Shown piece by piece: positions 33,501 to 44,589 of a DNA stretch of 64,000 nt. The stretch comes from Dendrobium chrysotoxum (lineage: Eukaryota; Streptophyta; Magnoliopsida; Asparagales; Orchidaceae). The notes under the pieces were generated by a model. That model saw only the letters and a list, made by a program, of their open reading frames with translations, searched no databases and had not been told where the DNA came from. The stretch lies in contig CM034307.1 in the NCBI GenBank assembly GCA_019925795.1, forward strand, positions 17,071,197-17,135,196, given 5' to 3'. Position 1 is the first letter of the stretch, and each line of letters begins with the position of its first letter. The translations under genes and the position numbers were made by a program.

Positions 33501-34003
33501 ACCTTTTCAAGCTTTGCTTATGAAGATTCTTTCCAATAAGATTATCTCTTTAGTCACAAATACAATAATAAAACACAAAGACATAGAATATGAGAATAAT
33601 GTTAAAACAACAATCATACATAATTTTTGACTAAATAATATGTCTAAATAAGATTTAAAGAAGATCTTCTAATCCACATCACAACATAACGAAATCTAAA
33701 AGATTTGACGTTTTAAAGTTATGCATACTATTTTTATTATAATATGAACTTAATTAATATTTTAAATCAGTAATTAACTATATTCAAGTGAAGCAAGGTC
33801 ATTTACTAACACAAAAAGTATAAACACCGAAACACTGGAACATTCCATTACTAATAACTTCACACCATACAATCATAGCAAGTTACACTTTTAAAGCACA
33901 TATCAAATAAAGAACTTGCTAACAACATAAAAATAACAACTCACAACAAGATACTCATAGTCAACTTAAAAAACAAACATAGAGTGACACAAAATCATCC
34001 AAG
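33501..34003 (-). other. Sire-B spacer downstream of ORF3: no gene
   Basis: AT-rich, without recognisable coding sequence or strong repeats. It separates ORF3 from the palindromic module. Confidence 0.5.
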
Positions 34004-35086
34004 CTAGTACTGAGAAGGACCCTGATCAGGAGGTGGAGGAGGTAGTATACCACCGAACAAGGAGAAATAGCTGTTAAGAGTTGCAATATTTGTGTTAACA
34101 GCATCAAACTGATCATCCTGCCTCTTTAAATGAGCCTCCATGTCATCAAAATGTTGTTCCATTCTATCAAAACGTTGGACCATGTTTTGATAGAAATCCT
34201 GTGAAGGTCCAGGTGCAGTTGAGGGTGCACCTGAAGGAGCAGTAGCAAAATGAGGCTCATCATCTGAGCTGTCAGCAGTACCCTCTTTCCCAAATAATGC
34301 TCTAAAAGAAGCATAAGTGAAGTATAGTGGGAGCTCTGAAGGACCAGAAGGATGAACTAGATTGTACTTTCTCTCTAGGATATAACACACAGCATGTCCT
34401 AAAGCAATATTTTTCTTCCTCTTCACACTAGCCAACCCAATATCAGACAGATAATAGATGTAATCTAAGATCAATTGAGCTTCATCTATTGGCTGACCAG
34501 TCATAATAAGAAATGTTATTGCAGAAAGAAGAGGAGTCATATTAACTCGATCTCCTGCTTTAGGTATTATTGAAGTTCATAGCACATGTTGAATTATCCT
34601 AGCATTTTGATTCAACATTTCTACCCGAGCAACATGTGTAGGTATGCTTGCACCTCTAAGAACTTGGTTAATTTCAGACCAACCATTTTCAGGTCTTGTA
34701 GAGAAAGTATGAGCTCTAATCCCTTTAGTTCTAAGATGAATGTATTCTCCTAGATCCTCCTTTATTATTCTAACCTTTTGTTTAAGGACATAGGAAGAGA
34801 TGGCAGTATGATTCTCGTTAAAGGTCATGTTTTCCAGGAAAACATGAAACAAGTCCTTATTGAAGGAATAAATCAAGGTCAATAGGAAAGAAAACTATGT
34901 CGAGTCAAAGAGAGGCATAACTGCAAAATGGATGTTTTCTTGCAGTAGGATGCGGGAAGGAGTAACCTTAGACGCAGCATACCTAAGGTATGCTTCCTCA
35001 TTCTCCTCACTAAGGAAATTTTCATCACATTCCCTTCTAGATGCCGGACGCCTAGCCACTCATTCCCTTTTTCCACTCCCAGACAT
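34004..35086 (-). pseudogene. ORF3: extra Sirevirus gene of unknown function between pol and 3' LTR
   Basis: One frame runs from ATG at 35086 (MSGSGKRE) to the stop at 34004, about 360 codons. It is broken by three stops: TGA near 35062, TAG near 34894 and TGA at about 34577. Frame and composition are otherwise kept. The middle (FLIMTGQPIDEAQLILDYIY) resembles the 'putative plant transposon protein' type of domain, from memory. The C-terminus (about 34030-34200) is a heptad coiled coil (QRFDRMEQHFDDMEAHLKRQ) followed by a proline-rich end (GGILPPPPPDQGPSQY). There is no signal peptide or membrane segment, so it does not look like an envelope gene. Sire-D keeps the same tail, and Sire-C has a weaker match. 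Confidence 0.75.
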
Positions 35087-35145
35087 TTTCTCTGAAGGTT
35101 CTAAAGGTTTCTAGAAGGATGGTGAAATGAAAGAAAGTGACCCTT

Positions 35146-35560
35146 CTTTATATAGAAAAACCTTGATATCGTACTGTACGAATAGAATTCGTACAAGACG
35201 ATCTTAGATTCATCCGGGATGAATTAAAATTCATCCGAGACGAACAAAAACTGTCAAAATGAAACAGTTTTTCATAAACTGCTCGTCCCGAGGCATCCTT
35301 TCGTACAGGCTTTTTGACTTCCTGATCGTACAGACGATTACGTATTCGTCCGGGACGATCAGAAAATTAAAGGTCTTTCAGGCGACGGTTAGGTTTGTCC
35401 CTCACGTGAAATGACACATGGATCGTACAGACGAATGACATATTCGTACGTACGATCGCCAATAATAACTGCCCATAACCGCATTTTTCTATCCGGTCGT
35501 ACAAACGAAATGTGGGTACGATGACGTAATCGTATAGTACGATGACATATCGTACAGTAC
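35146..35560 (-). promoter_or_regulatory. Candidate internal promoter of ORF3: palindromes plus TATA box
   Basis: The minus strand has a palindrome array (35165-35560) with the same dyads as the LTRs (TCGTACAGTACGA, ATTCATCCGGGATGAA and others), often about 20-21 bp apart. Then comes TATATAAAG (35154-35146), 60 bp before the ORF3 ATG at 35086. The order palindromes, TATA, start copies the LTR layout. It suggests ORF3 is transcribed from its own promoter under the same factor as the LTR. No transcript evidence is available here. Confidence 0.6.
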
Positions 35561-35736
35561 GAACATAAATAAAAACCCAACACTCCAAAAACTTCAGCCT
35601 TTCACCATTCAAATACAGAACAAATAAAAACAAAAAAAAATTAAACAAGAAAAAAAAAACATAATTATAAAAATAAATCAACAAACAAACTAACAAATAT
35701 AAAATAAATACAAATACATTTGCAGAAAAATTTTAA

Positions 35737-38700
35737 TCAAGCATTTAGATCTATCATACCTAGCCTTGTTCTCAACATGCTAAATTTGTCAAAGGCTAAG
35801 GGTTTTGTGAAAATATCTGCAAGCTGATCTTTAGTAGCCACATGATGTAGTTCAATTTCACTTTTTGCTACATGATCTCTTATGAAATGATGCCTTATGT
35901 CAATATGCTTGGTTCTAGAATGTTGGATAGGATTCTTTGAAATGCAAATGGCACTAGTATTGTCACAAAATATTAGAATGGTGCTTACTACTAAGCCTAA
36001 GTCACTCAATTGTTGTTTCAACCAAAGCACCTGTGCTACATAACTCCCTAAGGCAATGTATTCTGCTTCTGCTGTAGAAAGTGCTACTAAATTTTGTTTT
36101 CTACTGGACCAAGATACTAATGAATTTCCAATGAACTGACATGTTCCAGAAGTACTTTTCCTATCCACCATACAGCCTGCAAAATTTGAATCTGAGTATC
36201 AAATTATATCAAAAGAAGAACTGTTCTTAGGATACCAAATTCCTAAATTTTGAGTTCCCGAAAGATATCTTAAGATCCTTTTTACTGCTGTCAAATGTGA
36301 TTCTTTTGGATCTGCTTGAAATCTAGCACATAAGCAAACACTAAACATAGTGTCAGGTCTGCTAGCGGTCAAATAAAGCAAAGATCCAATTATTCCTCTA
36401 AACTTCTTTTGATCAACAGATTTTCCCTTTGGATCCTTATCTAATAGGACTGAGGAACTCATGGGTGTAGTGACTGGTTTAGCATTGTCCATTTCATACT
36501 TTTTGAGGATTTTCTTAACATATTTAGATTGACAAAGAAAAGTCCCTTCCTCATTTTGCTTTATGCTAAAGCCAAGAAAATAAGTCAAATCACCCATCAA
36601 ACTCATCTCAAATTCACTACTCATTGTTTTTGAAAATTTATCACATAAAGCTTTATCAGTTGATCCAAAAATGATATCATCCACATTTATTTGTACAATG
36701 AGTATTTCATTTTCAAATCTTTTCATAAACAAAGTGGTGTCCACACTTCCTTTAACAAATGATCGATTTAACAAGAAAGTGCTTAACCTCTCGTACCATG
36801 CTCTAGGTGCCTGTTTTAGTCCATATAATGCCTTTTTTAATTTGAAAATATGATTAGGGTATTTAGAATTTTCAAAACCTGGAGGTTGTTCAACATACAC
36901 ATCCTCTTCTATCACCCCATTTAGAAAGGCACTTTTAACATCCATCTGGTACAATTTAAAATCTTTAAAACAGGTAAAGGCTAACAAAACTCTTATTGCT
37001 TCAAGTTTTGCTATAGGGGCAAATGTCTCCTCAAAATTAATTCCTTCAACTTGGTTATACCCCTTACCTACTAATCTAGCCTTATTTCTAACAATTACTC
37101 CTGAATCATTCATCTTGTTTTTGAATACCCACTTAGTCCCAACTATACTTTGATCTTTTGGCCTTTCAATTAATTCCCAAACATCATTTCTCTTGAATTG
37201 ATTTAACTCCTCTTGCATGGCCAATATCCAAAATTCATCCAAAAGTGCTTGTTCTATGTTTGTGGGTTCTATCATTGAAATAAATGCTGAATGATTTACT
37301 TCTTTTCTCAAACCATGCCTAGTCCTAACTCCTTCACTTGGTTCACCTAAAATCAATTCTTTTGGATGACTCCTTACAAATTTCCATTCTCTAGGCAATT
37401 GATTTTCCTCTTCTTTTTCAACATTATCTTCAACTTTTTGATTTTCAAGCTTTTCATTTATCACCTCAACCTCATCTTCATCCATCTTAGACCCTTTATT
37501 ATCATAAGATTCATCAAAAACAACATGTGTGGTCTCTTTAACTACCAATTTTTTCTTATTAAAAACTCTATAGGATTTTCCAACACTTGAGTTTCCTAGA
37601 AAGATTCCTTCATCTGCTTTCGGATCAAATTTTCCTAGAAGAGTTTTATCATTATTATGAATGAACACTTTACATCCAAAAACATGTAGATGTGAGAGGT
37701 TGGGACTTCTACCTTTAAGAAGTTCATAGGGTGTCTTATCCAATTTAGACCTTATGTACACCCTATTCAATACATAACATGCGGTACTAACTACTTCAGC
37801 CCAAAAATATTTAGGAAGTGAATATTCTGCCAACATGGCCCTAGCAGTTTCCACTAATGTCCTGTTCTTTCTTTCTACAACTCCATTCTGTTGAGGTGTT
37901 CTCGGTGCTGAGAAGTTGTGTTCAATTTCAAGAGATATGCAAAAATCATTAAACATTTCATTTTCAAATTCTCCCCCATGATCACTTTGGATACTAACTA
38001 TTTCAAAACCAAGTTTTCTCTGAATCCAAGTGGCAAAATCTCTGAACTCCTCAAATAATTCACTCTTATGATTCAAAAATCTAATCCAGGTGAATCTAGT
38101 ATAGTCATCCACAATAACATACCCAAATCTTTTTCCTCCTAAACTTAAGGTACTAACAGGTCCAAATAAATCCATGTGAAGAATTTCTAGGGGCTTGCTA
38201 GTTCTAATTTCCTTGATAGAATTGAATGAGGATCTCACTTGTTTTCCTAGTTGACATGCATCACACAAATGATCTTTAGTAAAATCCAATTTGGGTACTC
38301 CTCTAACCAGTTGCTTTTGAGTGATTTTCCTAAGATTTTTCATGCTAGCATGACAAAGCCTTCTATGCCACAACCATGATTCATCAGATACAGTTTTCAA
38401 ACACAAGGTGGTAGATGCTTTAACAGAATTAAAATCTAGCATGTAAACATTATTTATCCTGTCACCATTCAAAACAACAGTTCCATTTAGACTAATAACA
38501 CAACTTGTAGGTAAAAACTAAATATGATAGCCCTTGTCACATAATTGGCTAATACTCAACAGATTGTGTTTCAAACCTTCAACTAACAGTACATTCTCAA
38601 TAACAAAATTTTCTGAATTTCCAATTATACCTGTACCTACCACTCTCTTGGTGGTATTATCTCCAAGCGTCACCTTGCCTCCATTCCTGGCTTCTAGTGA

Positions 38701-38805
38701 TATAAATTGACTTGTATCTCCAGTCATATGCTTTGAGCATCCGCTGTCTAGGTACCAAATGCTCTCATGAGGTCTTCTGTGAGAGCGATTCTGCAAAATG
38801 ATCAA
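35737..38805 (-). pseudogene. pol: Pol polyprotein of Sire-B (protease, integrase, RT, RNase H)
   Basis: Read from 38805 downward: protease (WYLDSGCSKHMTGD, about 38740), GAG-pre-integrase (CHASMKNLRK to CDACQLGKQ), integrase with HMDLFGP (about 38170), QSDHGGEF (about 37980) and QQNGVVERKN (about 37880), then RT (QMDVKSAFLNG, about 36940) and RNase H (DRKSTSGTCQ, about 36150) to the stop at 35737. Two in-frame stops break it: TAG at 38518-38520, and TGA at 36199-36201 just before RNase H. The RT catalytic YVDD reads NVDD (about 36680), which should impair catalysis. It is otherwise near full length. Its frame is -1 to gag. Confidence 0.95.
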
Positions 38806-40555
38806 ACATTAGCCTTGGGAACCCAAACAAGTTTGGGTTCACCTCTTGACAACTTTAAACCAGATGCATGAGTGATATGCTGTGGTTTCTGCACCTTAGG
38901 TCTCCATACTAAATATGTTCTATACTTCAAAGTACAGGTATGGGAAATGTGTCCTAACCTACCACAAGTAAAACACTTTATACCTGGAAAGGGATTCACT
39001 AATTTATTCTTCTTAAAAATTTTCTTTTTAGATCTTAAGTCAATGTTCTTGTGGTATATTTCATGAAACTCTTCCAGCTTAGGTGGTATTTTATTTTCCT
39101 TAAGTGCTTTAATCTGGACTTCAAGATATACATTGGCACTTTCTAAAATCAAGTTATCAATTTTCAACTCATGCTCTCTAGAATCCGACTCATCCATAAA
39201 AGTCTTAAATCTTTTTCAAGTTCAGCTTGTGATGATTTTAAAAGATTGTGCTGCTTGTTTAAATCATCATACTCATCCAACAATGTCATGTGGTTGCTAT
39301 CAATTAATGCATGATCTTTTCTGAGGATCTCATAATCTTTTTGCAGCTCTATGTAATCCAAATTTAACTTAGCATGCAATTTCTTAAGTTTCCTATATGC
39401 AGAATGTATGCGTTCAGAAACTTCAAATAATTCTTCATAGCTTAAATCACATACCTCATCCTCATCTGAATGCTCGAGATTATCAGCCATTAAACACAAA
39501 TTGGTAACTTCCTCTTCTGGTGCTATTTCTGATGAGTCTGAGGCTGAGTCCGCCCAGAAAGCTCGTTGTACTCTCTTTTTACCCCTTCTATCCTTTGGTT
39601 TCTCCTCGGTCTTCTCCTTGTTAAGATTTCCTTTGAGATTGGGGCAATCTGTCTTGATGTGACCTGGCTTTCTGCACTCATAGCAAATGACTTCATTTGA
39701 AGTCTTGACATTCTTTTGGAACTTACCCTTGTTCCAATTCTGACGTCTTCTCTGCTTCCTTTTCAGGAAACTTCTAAATTGCCTCGTCATCAGGGCAATA
39801 TCCTCTTCGTCCTCAGGTAGCGATTGATCACTTTCAGAGTCATCCACCTTTAAAGCAATGTTCTTCTCCTTTCGCTTCTCACCTGCATCAATCTGTCTTT
39901 GGGTCACCGATTGCTCATAAGCAATTAGTGATCCAAGAAGATTGTCAACAGAATAAACATTCAAATCTTTAGATTCTGTTATTACAGTTATCTTTGGATC
40001 ATATGCAGGAGGTAAACAACGTAATATCTTGTTAACTTTCTCAGCATTAGCTAACTCCCTACCTAAAGCATGCAATGAAGTGGCTATGTGTGTAAAGTGA
40101 GTGTACATGTCTGAGATTGATTCATTCTGTTTCATGTGAAAAAGTTCATAGTCGTGCAAGAGAATGTTCAATCTAGTTTGTTTCACTTCATTTGTACCTT
40201 CATATGTGATGCAAAGTCTATCCCAAATTTCCTTTCCTGATTTACAGGTAGAAACACACATGTAATCTTCTGATTTTAAAGCACAAAAGAAACTATTCAA
40301 ACACTTAGCATTCAGTTGCGCTAGTTCACGTTCTTCTACAGTCCAGTTTGCAAAATGTGTTTGAACTCTTATTCCTTCTACAATCCTAGTTGGTTCAGTA
40401 TAACCATCCTGAACTAACATCCACATACGATATTCAAGTGATTGCAGAAAAGTAGACATGCTAGTTTTCCAAAAATCAAATGGAATATTATCAAATAACG
40501 GTGGTCTAGTGATCGAGTATCCTTCCATAGTATTTCTATTTCCAAAATTAGTCAT
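38802..40555 (-). pseudogene. gag: Gag of Sire-B, with one frameshift
   Basis: ATG at 40555 starts an N-terminal DUF4219/UBN2-type Gag (PPLFDNIPFDFWKTSM; LCITYEGTNEVKQTRL). It continues to a basic stretch and a first CCHC knuckle CYECRKPGHIKTDC (about 39645-39686), an acidic linker (WADSASDSS, NLCLMAD), a coiled coil, and a second knuckle CFTCGRLGHISHTC (about 38934-38975). It ends at TGA 38804-38802. A one-base indel near 39197 shifts the frame within the coiled coil. Two knuckles around a coiled coil are the Sirevirus Gag signature. Confidence 0.93.
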
Positions 40556-40600
40556 GATCGAAATTTCAAACAGTATTTAAAATAGATATTTTGAAATATA

Positions 40601-40612
40601 GCTCTGATACCA
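40601..40612 (-). promoter_or_regulatory. Primer binding site of Sire-B (initiator Met-tRNA)
   Basis: The minus strand reads TGGTATCAGAGC, the standard complement of the plant initiator-methionine tRNA 3' end. It lies two bases inside the 5' LTR end at 40615. It primes minus-strand DNA. Confidence 0.96.
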
Positions 40613-41019
40613 CGTGATAGTGCAAACAGGTTATTAGACCTATTGCTCAATGTCCCTTAGGCTAACCAAGAGGGGGGTGAATTGGTTCCTTTTTGATATT
40701 ACTCTTGATAATTTGGAAAATTTAAAAGCTAATCGTACAGTACGATATACCTTCGTACAGTACGAACAGAGATAATTTTTGCCCTTTCTTTTGAAACAGA
40801 AATTCAACCACAACAAGAATAAACTGCAGAAAATAGAAATACAGAAAAATAAATAGAGAATAGAAAACACCAGAATTTATAGTGGTTCGATCAAACTCGA
40901 CCTACATCCACTCCCTAGAGATCCCTTCTCTAGGTATTGCACTAAAACCAAGTGTCTCTCCTTTTGCCCCCACAGCAAGGCGGAGAAGCCTTTACAAATT
41001 CTCTTCCACCAACGCCGGT

Positions 41020-41250
41020 GCGGCACAGTACCGTCGTCCTTTTCACCCTCCAAGTGCGGCAGAGAACCGTCATCCTTTTCACCCTCCAAGTGCGGTAGAG
41101 AACCATCGTCCTTTTCACTCTCCAAGTGCGGCAGAGAACCGTCGTCCTTTTCACCCTCCAAGTGCGGCAGAGAACCGTCATCCTTTTCACCCTCCAAGTG
41201 CGGCAGAGAACCGTCATCCTTTTCACTCTCCAAGTGCGGCAGAGAACCGG
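41020..41250 (-). repeat. 36-bp tandem array, 5' LTR of Sire-B
   Basis: Seven units as in the 3' LTR array. The order of the two unit variants differs from the other LTR, which points to mutation or conversion after insertion. Confidence 0.9.
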
Positions 41251-41644
41251 AATCCTTTCGGACAATACTCTTGCAAAAGTCTCCAAGGAACTAGGAAGAT
41301 GCTTGAAGAACAAGTAAAAGAAATCCTCTCAATTGGATAACCTTCTGAATCTCCTCACAATTTTCTCTTAAAGATCTCTCAAAACTCACTCTCAAACACT
41401 CTCCCAATCACTCTCCTCTCACTTCCCAAAAGAATTTTCATAGAAGGATCTCTATTCAAAATAATTTTGAGTCATTTTTATACTAAGGACAGGAAAAACC
41501 GTCCAAAAACAGAATTTTCAAGTTAAGTCCATGCCGATCGTCCCGTACGATCGTACATCGTACTGTACGAATAGTTCAAAAGATTGAACAATCTGTCCTG
41601 TATGACTCATCAGACGAACACAGTAGAGCCGTTCGTACACATAG

Positions 41645-41885
41645 TTCGTCCCATACGAACGCTTGGACGAATCGAACAGTGAGCATCGACCCAACGCTTC
41701 GTCCCGTACGAACGCTTGGATGAATCGAATAGTGAGCATCGTCCCAACGCTTCATCCCGTACAAACGCTTGGACGAATCGAAACAGTGAGCATCATCCGA
41801 ACACTTCGTCCCGTACGAATGCTTGGACGAATCGATCAGTGAGCATCATCCGATTCATTCGTCCCGTACGAACCTCTGGACGAAC
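41645..41885 (-). repeat. 53-bp tandem array, 5' LTR of Sire-B
   Basis: Counterpart of 32020-32250, with four to five units each centred on a CGTCCCGTACGAA-type dyad. Confidence 0.85.
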
Positions 41886-42362
41886 CCAATTTTGAGCTGT
41901 TCGTACAGCAAAACTCATGTACGAATGTTATTCGTTCTGTACGAACATGCCTGAGAAATATTTTTTTTGTCTTATGGGTTCTCCCTGGAGGACATATTGT
42001 TCATGTCGTACTGTACGAAATCAATTCATATTGTACGATCCGTTTAAAAACATTTAAACTTTTTACTCCCCCATTGTGTGTGTGTGCACAGTTATCCAAC
42101 TTACAATCACACTCTCTCAGACTAAATAAAAAGAAGAAAAGAAAATTATAGACTTCATTTAGAGTGAACAAGTGAACTTGAAGTCTTTAACAGTCTTGAG
42201 TGTGAATTTCCTGAAAAATAGTTTAGTACACACAGACAAACAAAAACTCAAAGATATATGTTAGGAGATAAATTAGACAAACAATAAACTTTTGTAATCA
42301 TCAAAAATATAAACTGGAATTAGAATTCTCATGAACAAAATAATTCACTCCAATCAAAAACA

Positions 42363-42557
42363 AAAATTACAAGATTTTCAACATTCTATTTTACCTAGTT
42401 TGAGTCTCCAGCAACCTTGAGCAGTGTGTATCTGACCTGAAATATTAGTGCTCATAGACAAGGATAAACATTTATAATCTTAAGGAAGTCCATATAAGTT
42501 CCGTAAGTATTAGTTGTCACCATCAAAATTAAGTGCTCGGGAACTTGGATTTCAACA
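42363..42557 (-). repeat. Remaining end of the Sire-D 5' LTR
   Basis: It resumes the LTR interrupted at 30985, starting with the duplicated AAAAT and ending TTTCAACA. It matches 28887-29083 of the sister LTR. ACATC at 42558-42562 closes the Sire-D insertion. Confidence 0.92.
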
Positions 42558-42562
42558 ACATC

Positions 42563-42950
42563 AACCCTCTTGTGACCCTTTAATTAATCCTAATTCTTCT
42601 TCCTCATCTAGTCAGCTCTCCATCCACCTCAGTTGGAGACTATGAACTTGTAAAGTGTGAATGAAGGACTAAATCTTGAAGGTTATGGGCCTTACAGTCT
42701 CGTTTCATCTAGAAAATCAAGGAGACTAAAGAAGAAGAATTCGAATATTGGTATTGGTGGAAAGAAGATTACTCCCCCTATATCTCAAGGGAAAGTTATG
42801 GAAATGGCCAAGCAAGGTGCTTCATATATGGAAGGCGATCTCTCCAACATTCCATTCAAATTCTCCACTGAGGCTATCCTCGTGAATCCAAGGCGCTCTA
42901 GTCCAAGGAAAGATAGAGCCTTTTTGCCTTGGGCTCCAAAGGATCTTTAA
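42563..42950 (+). pseudogene. LINE-C ORF1, part 2
   Basis: This continues the ORF1 interrupted at 27252. A clean frame (42657-42950) reads YGPYSLVSSRKSRRLKKKNS, the GPW/Y-motif and basic stretch found downstream of the knuckle in plant LINE ORF1 proteins, and stops after WAPKDL. Confidence 0.75.
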
Positions 42951-43175
42951 TGCTTGGAGCAAATTTTTGAACTACCAAGGAAGTGAAAGGTGGATGGACA
43001 TGGGGATGATCCCCATTAAGGAGTTAATTATATGTACGGGTAGTTTTAACTTATTTTATTCCACTATTCTTTTTTTTTGTTTTATTGAGGAAGGTTTCTT
43101 TGTGATGCCTTTTCCTTGTCGATACCCTTTGTATCCTTTCGACTTTATTTAATGGAAATCTTTTTTGCCAAAAAA
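42951..43175 (+). other. LINE-C 3' UTR and A tail
   Basis: Only about 225 bases separate the ORF1 stop from the tail TTTTTTGCCAAAAAAA. A full plant LINE would have a 3-4 kb ORF2 here. The end sequence (TTGTATCC, TTTAATGGAAATC) is typical of a plant LINE 3' end. Confidence 0.75.
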
Positions 43176-43194
43176 AAGTTCTTTAATCAATGAT
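43176..43194. repeat. Right target-site duplication of LINE-C
   Basis: AAGTTCTTTAATCAATGAT, identical to 25727-25745. MULE-1 transposase sequence resumes after it. Confidence 0.93.
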
Positions 43195-44480
43195 AGAAGC
43201 TAGGATAAAAACCTTTGATGCATTTCCTACCTTACCGATGAAGTTGGAGGTATTAAAAATGTTGGATTCTCTAGGAAGGATGCATACAACTACATTCAAA
43301 AAAAAGAAAAGAGCAAAGTTTGAATGTGGGGATGCTAATTCTTTAATTTAATTATTTACTTATATATAACTAGATGATATTATGCTTACATGAGATGTAA
43401 GAATTGATGAATATGATAGATTATTGAATTTATTTGGGTTGATGGGTTGGGTAGGATATATTATAACTACTTTTGTGATGTGGTAAATTTTTAGGCTTAA
43501 TAAATATAATTTGGTCTTTGGATCGGTTGTGAAGTTTATAATCATTGGGAAAATATTCAGCTTAGGGTGGCCTTTATGTTAGACAAGTTAATTGAATCAT
43601 TTATGTGGTTGTTTAGAACATTTAAATGAATAATGGGTGATAAATATCCAAAAGTAATATTTACTAATTAGGACCACGTAATGCCTTGAGCCAGGGAAAA
43701 TACATTACCTTATATATGCCATAGAATGTGCTAATGGCACATCTCTGAAAAGGTTCCATCAAAGAACTAGTGCTTCAATTACAATAATAAAGTCAGAGGA
43801 CTATTTTATAAGTGTTTGAGAAAGTGTGATTCTAAGGAGGAGTTTGAGAAAATAATAGTTGAAATGATCATAGAAGGGGGCCTCCGCATCCATGATTTGT
43901 TAAAGGAGTTTATATGATATGGAATAAGTGGTAAACAACATTCAATAATGACTATTGTAACTTTGGCATTCTGTCAACACAACATAGTGAGTTGACTAAT
44001 AATGTGGGTCATGAAATTTCTAAGCTAATAAGTTCTATGGTGGATTACTTTCTTGGTGTAAAGAGTGTGATGATGACTTGGCATCAAAATGAATAGGATG
44101 AAGATTATAGACGTAGCTAGGCTAAAATAGTACTTGTTAACAAAGTAGCCAAACACTAAAGTAAGCTCCTTGATTGTATTTAGGAAAACTATATTCATTT
44201 TTATATTCATTTTTAAAGAAGAAATTTTTACAGGCTGTGGGTGGAATGCGTATAGACTATACCTCAAGTGATTTATTAACATTTTTTTCAAGAGTGTAGA
44301 GAGTAAGGACTAGTGGATCCTTTAAATTTTTTATCTTGATGTAAAAGAGGGTAGCATTTAATGCAACTATGGAAAGTATGAGGAAATGAGTTTATTATGT
44401 TCTCACTACATGAGAGTCATAAGATAGCTAGATATTATGAATATCCCTAAGAAGTACCTATGACTATAATGGTCAACAAG
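43195..44480 (+). pseudogene. FAR1-related MULE transposase, main part
   Basis: Frameshifted translation shows the family's order: a linker with KKKKRAKFECGDA (about 43300); IDEYDRLLNLF then WVDGLGRIYYNYF (about 43403-43470); KYNLVFGSVV (about 43500); LIESFMWLFRTF (about 43590); GDKYPKVIFTN (about 43633) and CHRMC.WHISEK (about 43717-43755), which is the CHR.C.WH signature of MULE/FAR1 transposases. At least ten stops or shifts make it inactive. It would cut and paste the element by recognising its inverted ends. A domesticated FRS gene is less likely given the flanking inverted repeats. Confidence 0.75.
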
Positions 44481-44589
44481 AGCTAGGAAATATATATATA
44501 CTAGTGTCTTATTCATAAGTTTAAGAAAGAAAGGCATGACATGTGAGGCATTAGTGGCATGAATTTCCAAAATCATGTCAGTAGATTTG

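Larger units (their letters stand above)
30986..42362 (-). mobile_element. Sire-B: near-complete Sirevirus (Ty1-copia), 11.4 kb
   Basis: Both LTRs, the primer site, gag, pol, an extra ORF3, spacer modules and polypurine tracts are present, read from 42362 down to 30986. AAAAT flanks it at 30981-30985 and 42363-42367, and the uninterrupted target is visible in the sister LTR near 28887. Ends are TG...CA. By-eye comparison shows few differences between its LTRs, so insertion is fairly recent. Damage is limited: one frameshift in gag, two stops in pol, three in ORF3 and an altered RT motif. Confidence 0.95.
40615..42362 (-). repeat. 5' LTR of Sire-B
   Basis: 1748 bp, matching 30986-32730 throughout with scattered substitutions. 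It includes a TATA box (40873-40881), a 36-bp array (about 41020-41250), a 53-bp array (41645-41885) and dyads (41535-41575, 41920-42045). It is followed directly by the second AAAAT target copy. Confidence 0.95.
27253..42557 (-). mobile_element. Sire-D: deleted LTR retrotransposon inserted in LINE-C
   Basis: ACATC flanks it on both sides (27248-27252 and 42558-42562), and its ends read TG...CA. It consists of a complete LTR (27253-29083), a 443-bp internal remnant, and a second LTR (29527-30985 plus 42368-42557) that lacks about 200 bp of U5. Primer site, gag and pol are gone. The remnant keeps polypurine tracts and the proline-rich end of an ORF3 like that of Sire-B, so it was a Sirevirus. 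Sire-B later inserted into its second LTR. Confidence 0.9.
25746..43175 (+). mobile_element. LINE-C: LINE with ORF1 but no ORF2, holding nested LTR elements
   Basis: It begins right after the left 19-bp duplication and ends in an A run directly before the right copy. Subtracting the insertion at 27253-42557 and one ACATC leaves about 2.1 kb: a short 5' leader, ORF1, then a 3' UTR ending TTTTTTGCCAAAAAAA. Endonuclease and RT are absent, although both ends and the target duplication are intact. So it either moved as a deletion derivative using enzymes from another LINE, or lost ORF2 afterwards. Confidence 0.85.

Noticed and set aside
34004..35086. ORF3 as an envelope gene
   Set aside because: No signal peptide, transmembrane helix or cleavage site is visible; the C-terminus is coiled coil and proline-rich.
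43195..44480. A domesticated FAR1-like host gene
   Set aside because: Numerous stops and flanking inverted repeats fit a transposon relic better.
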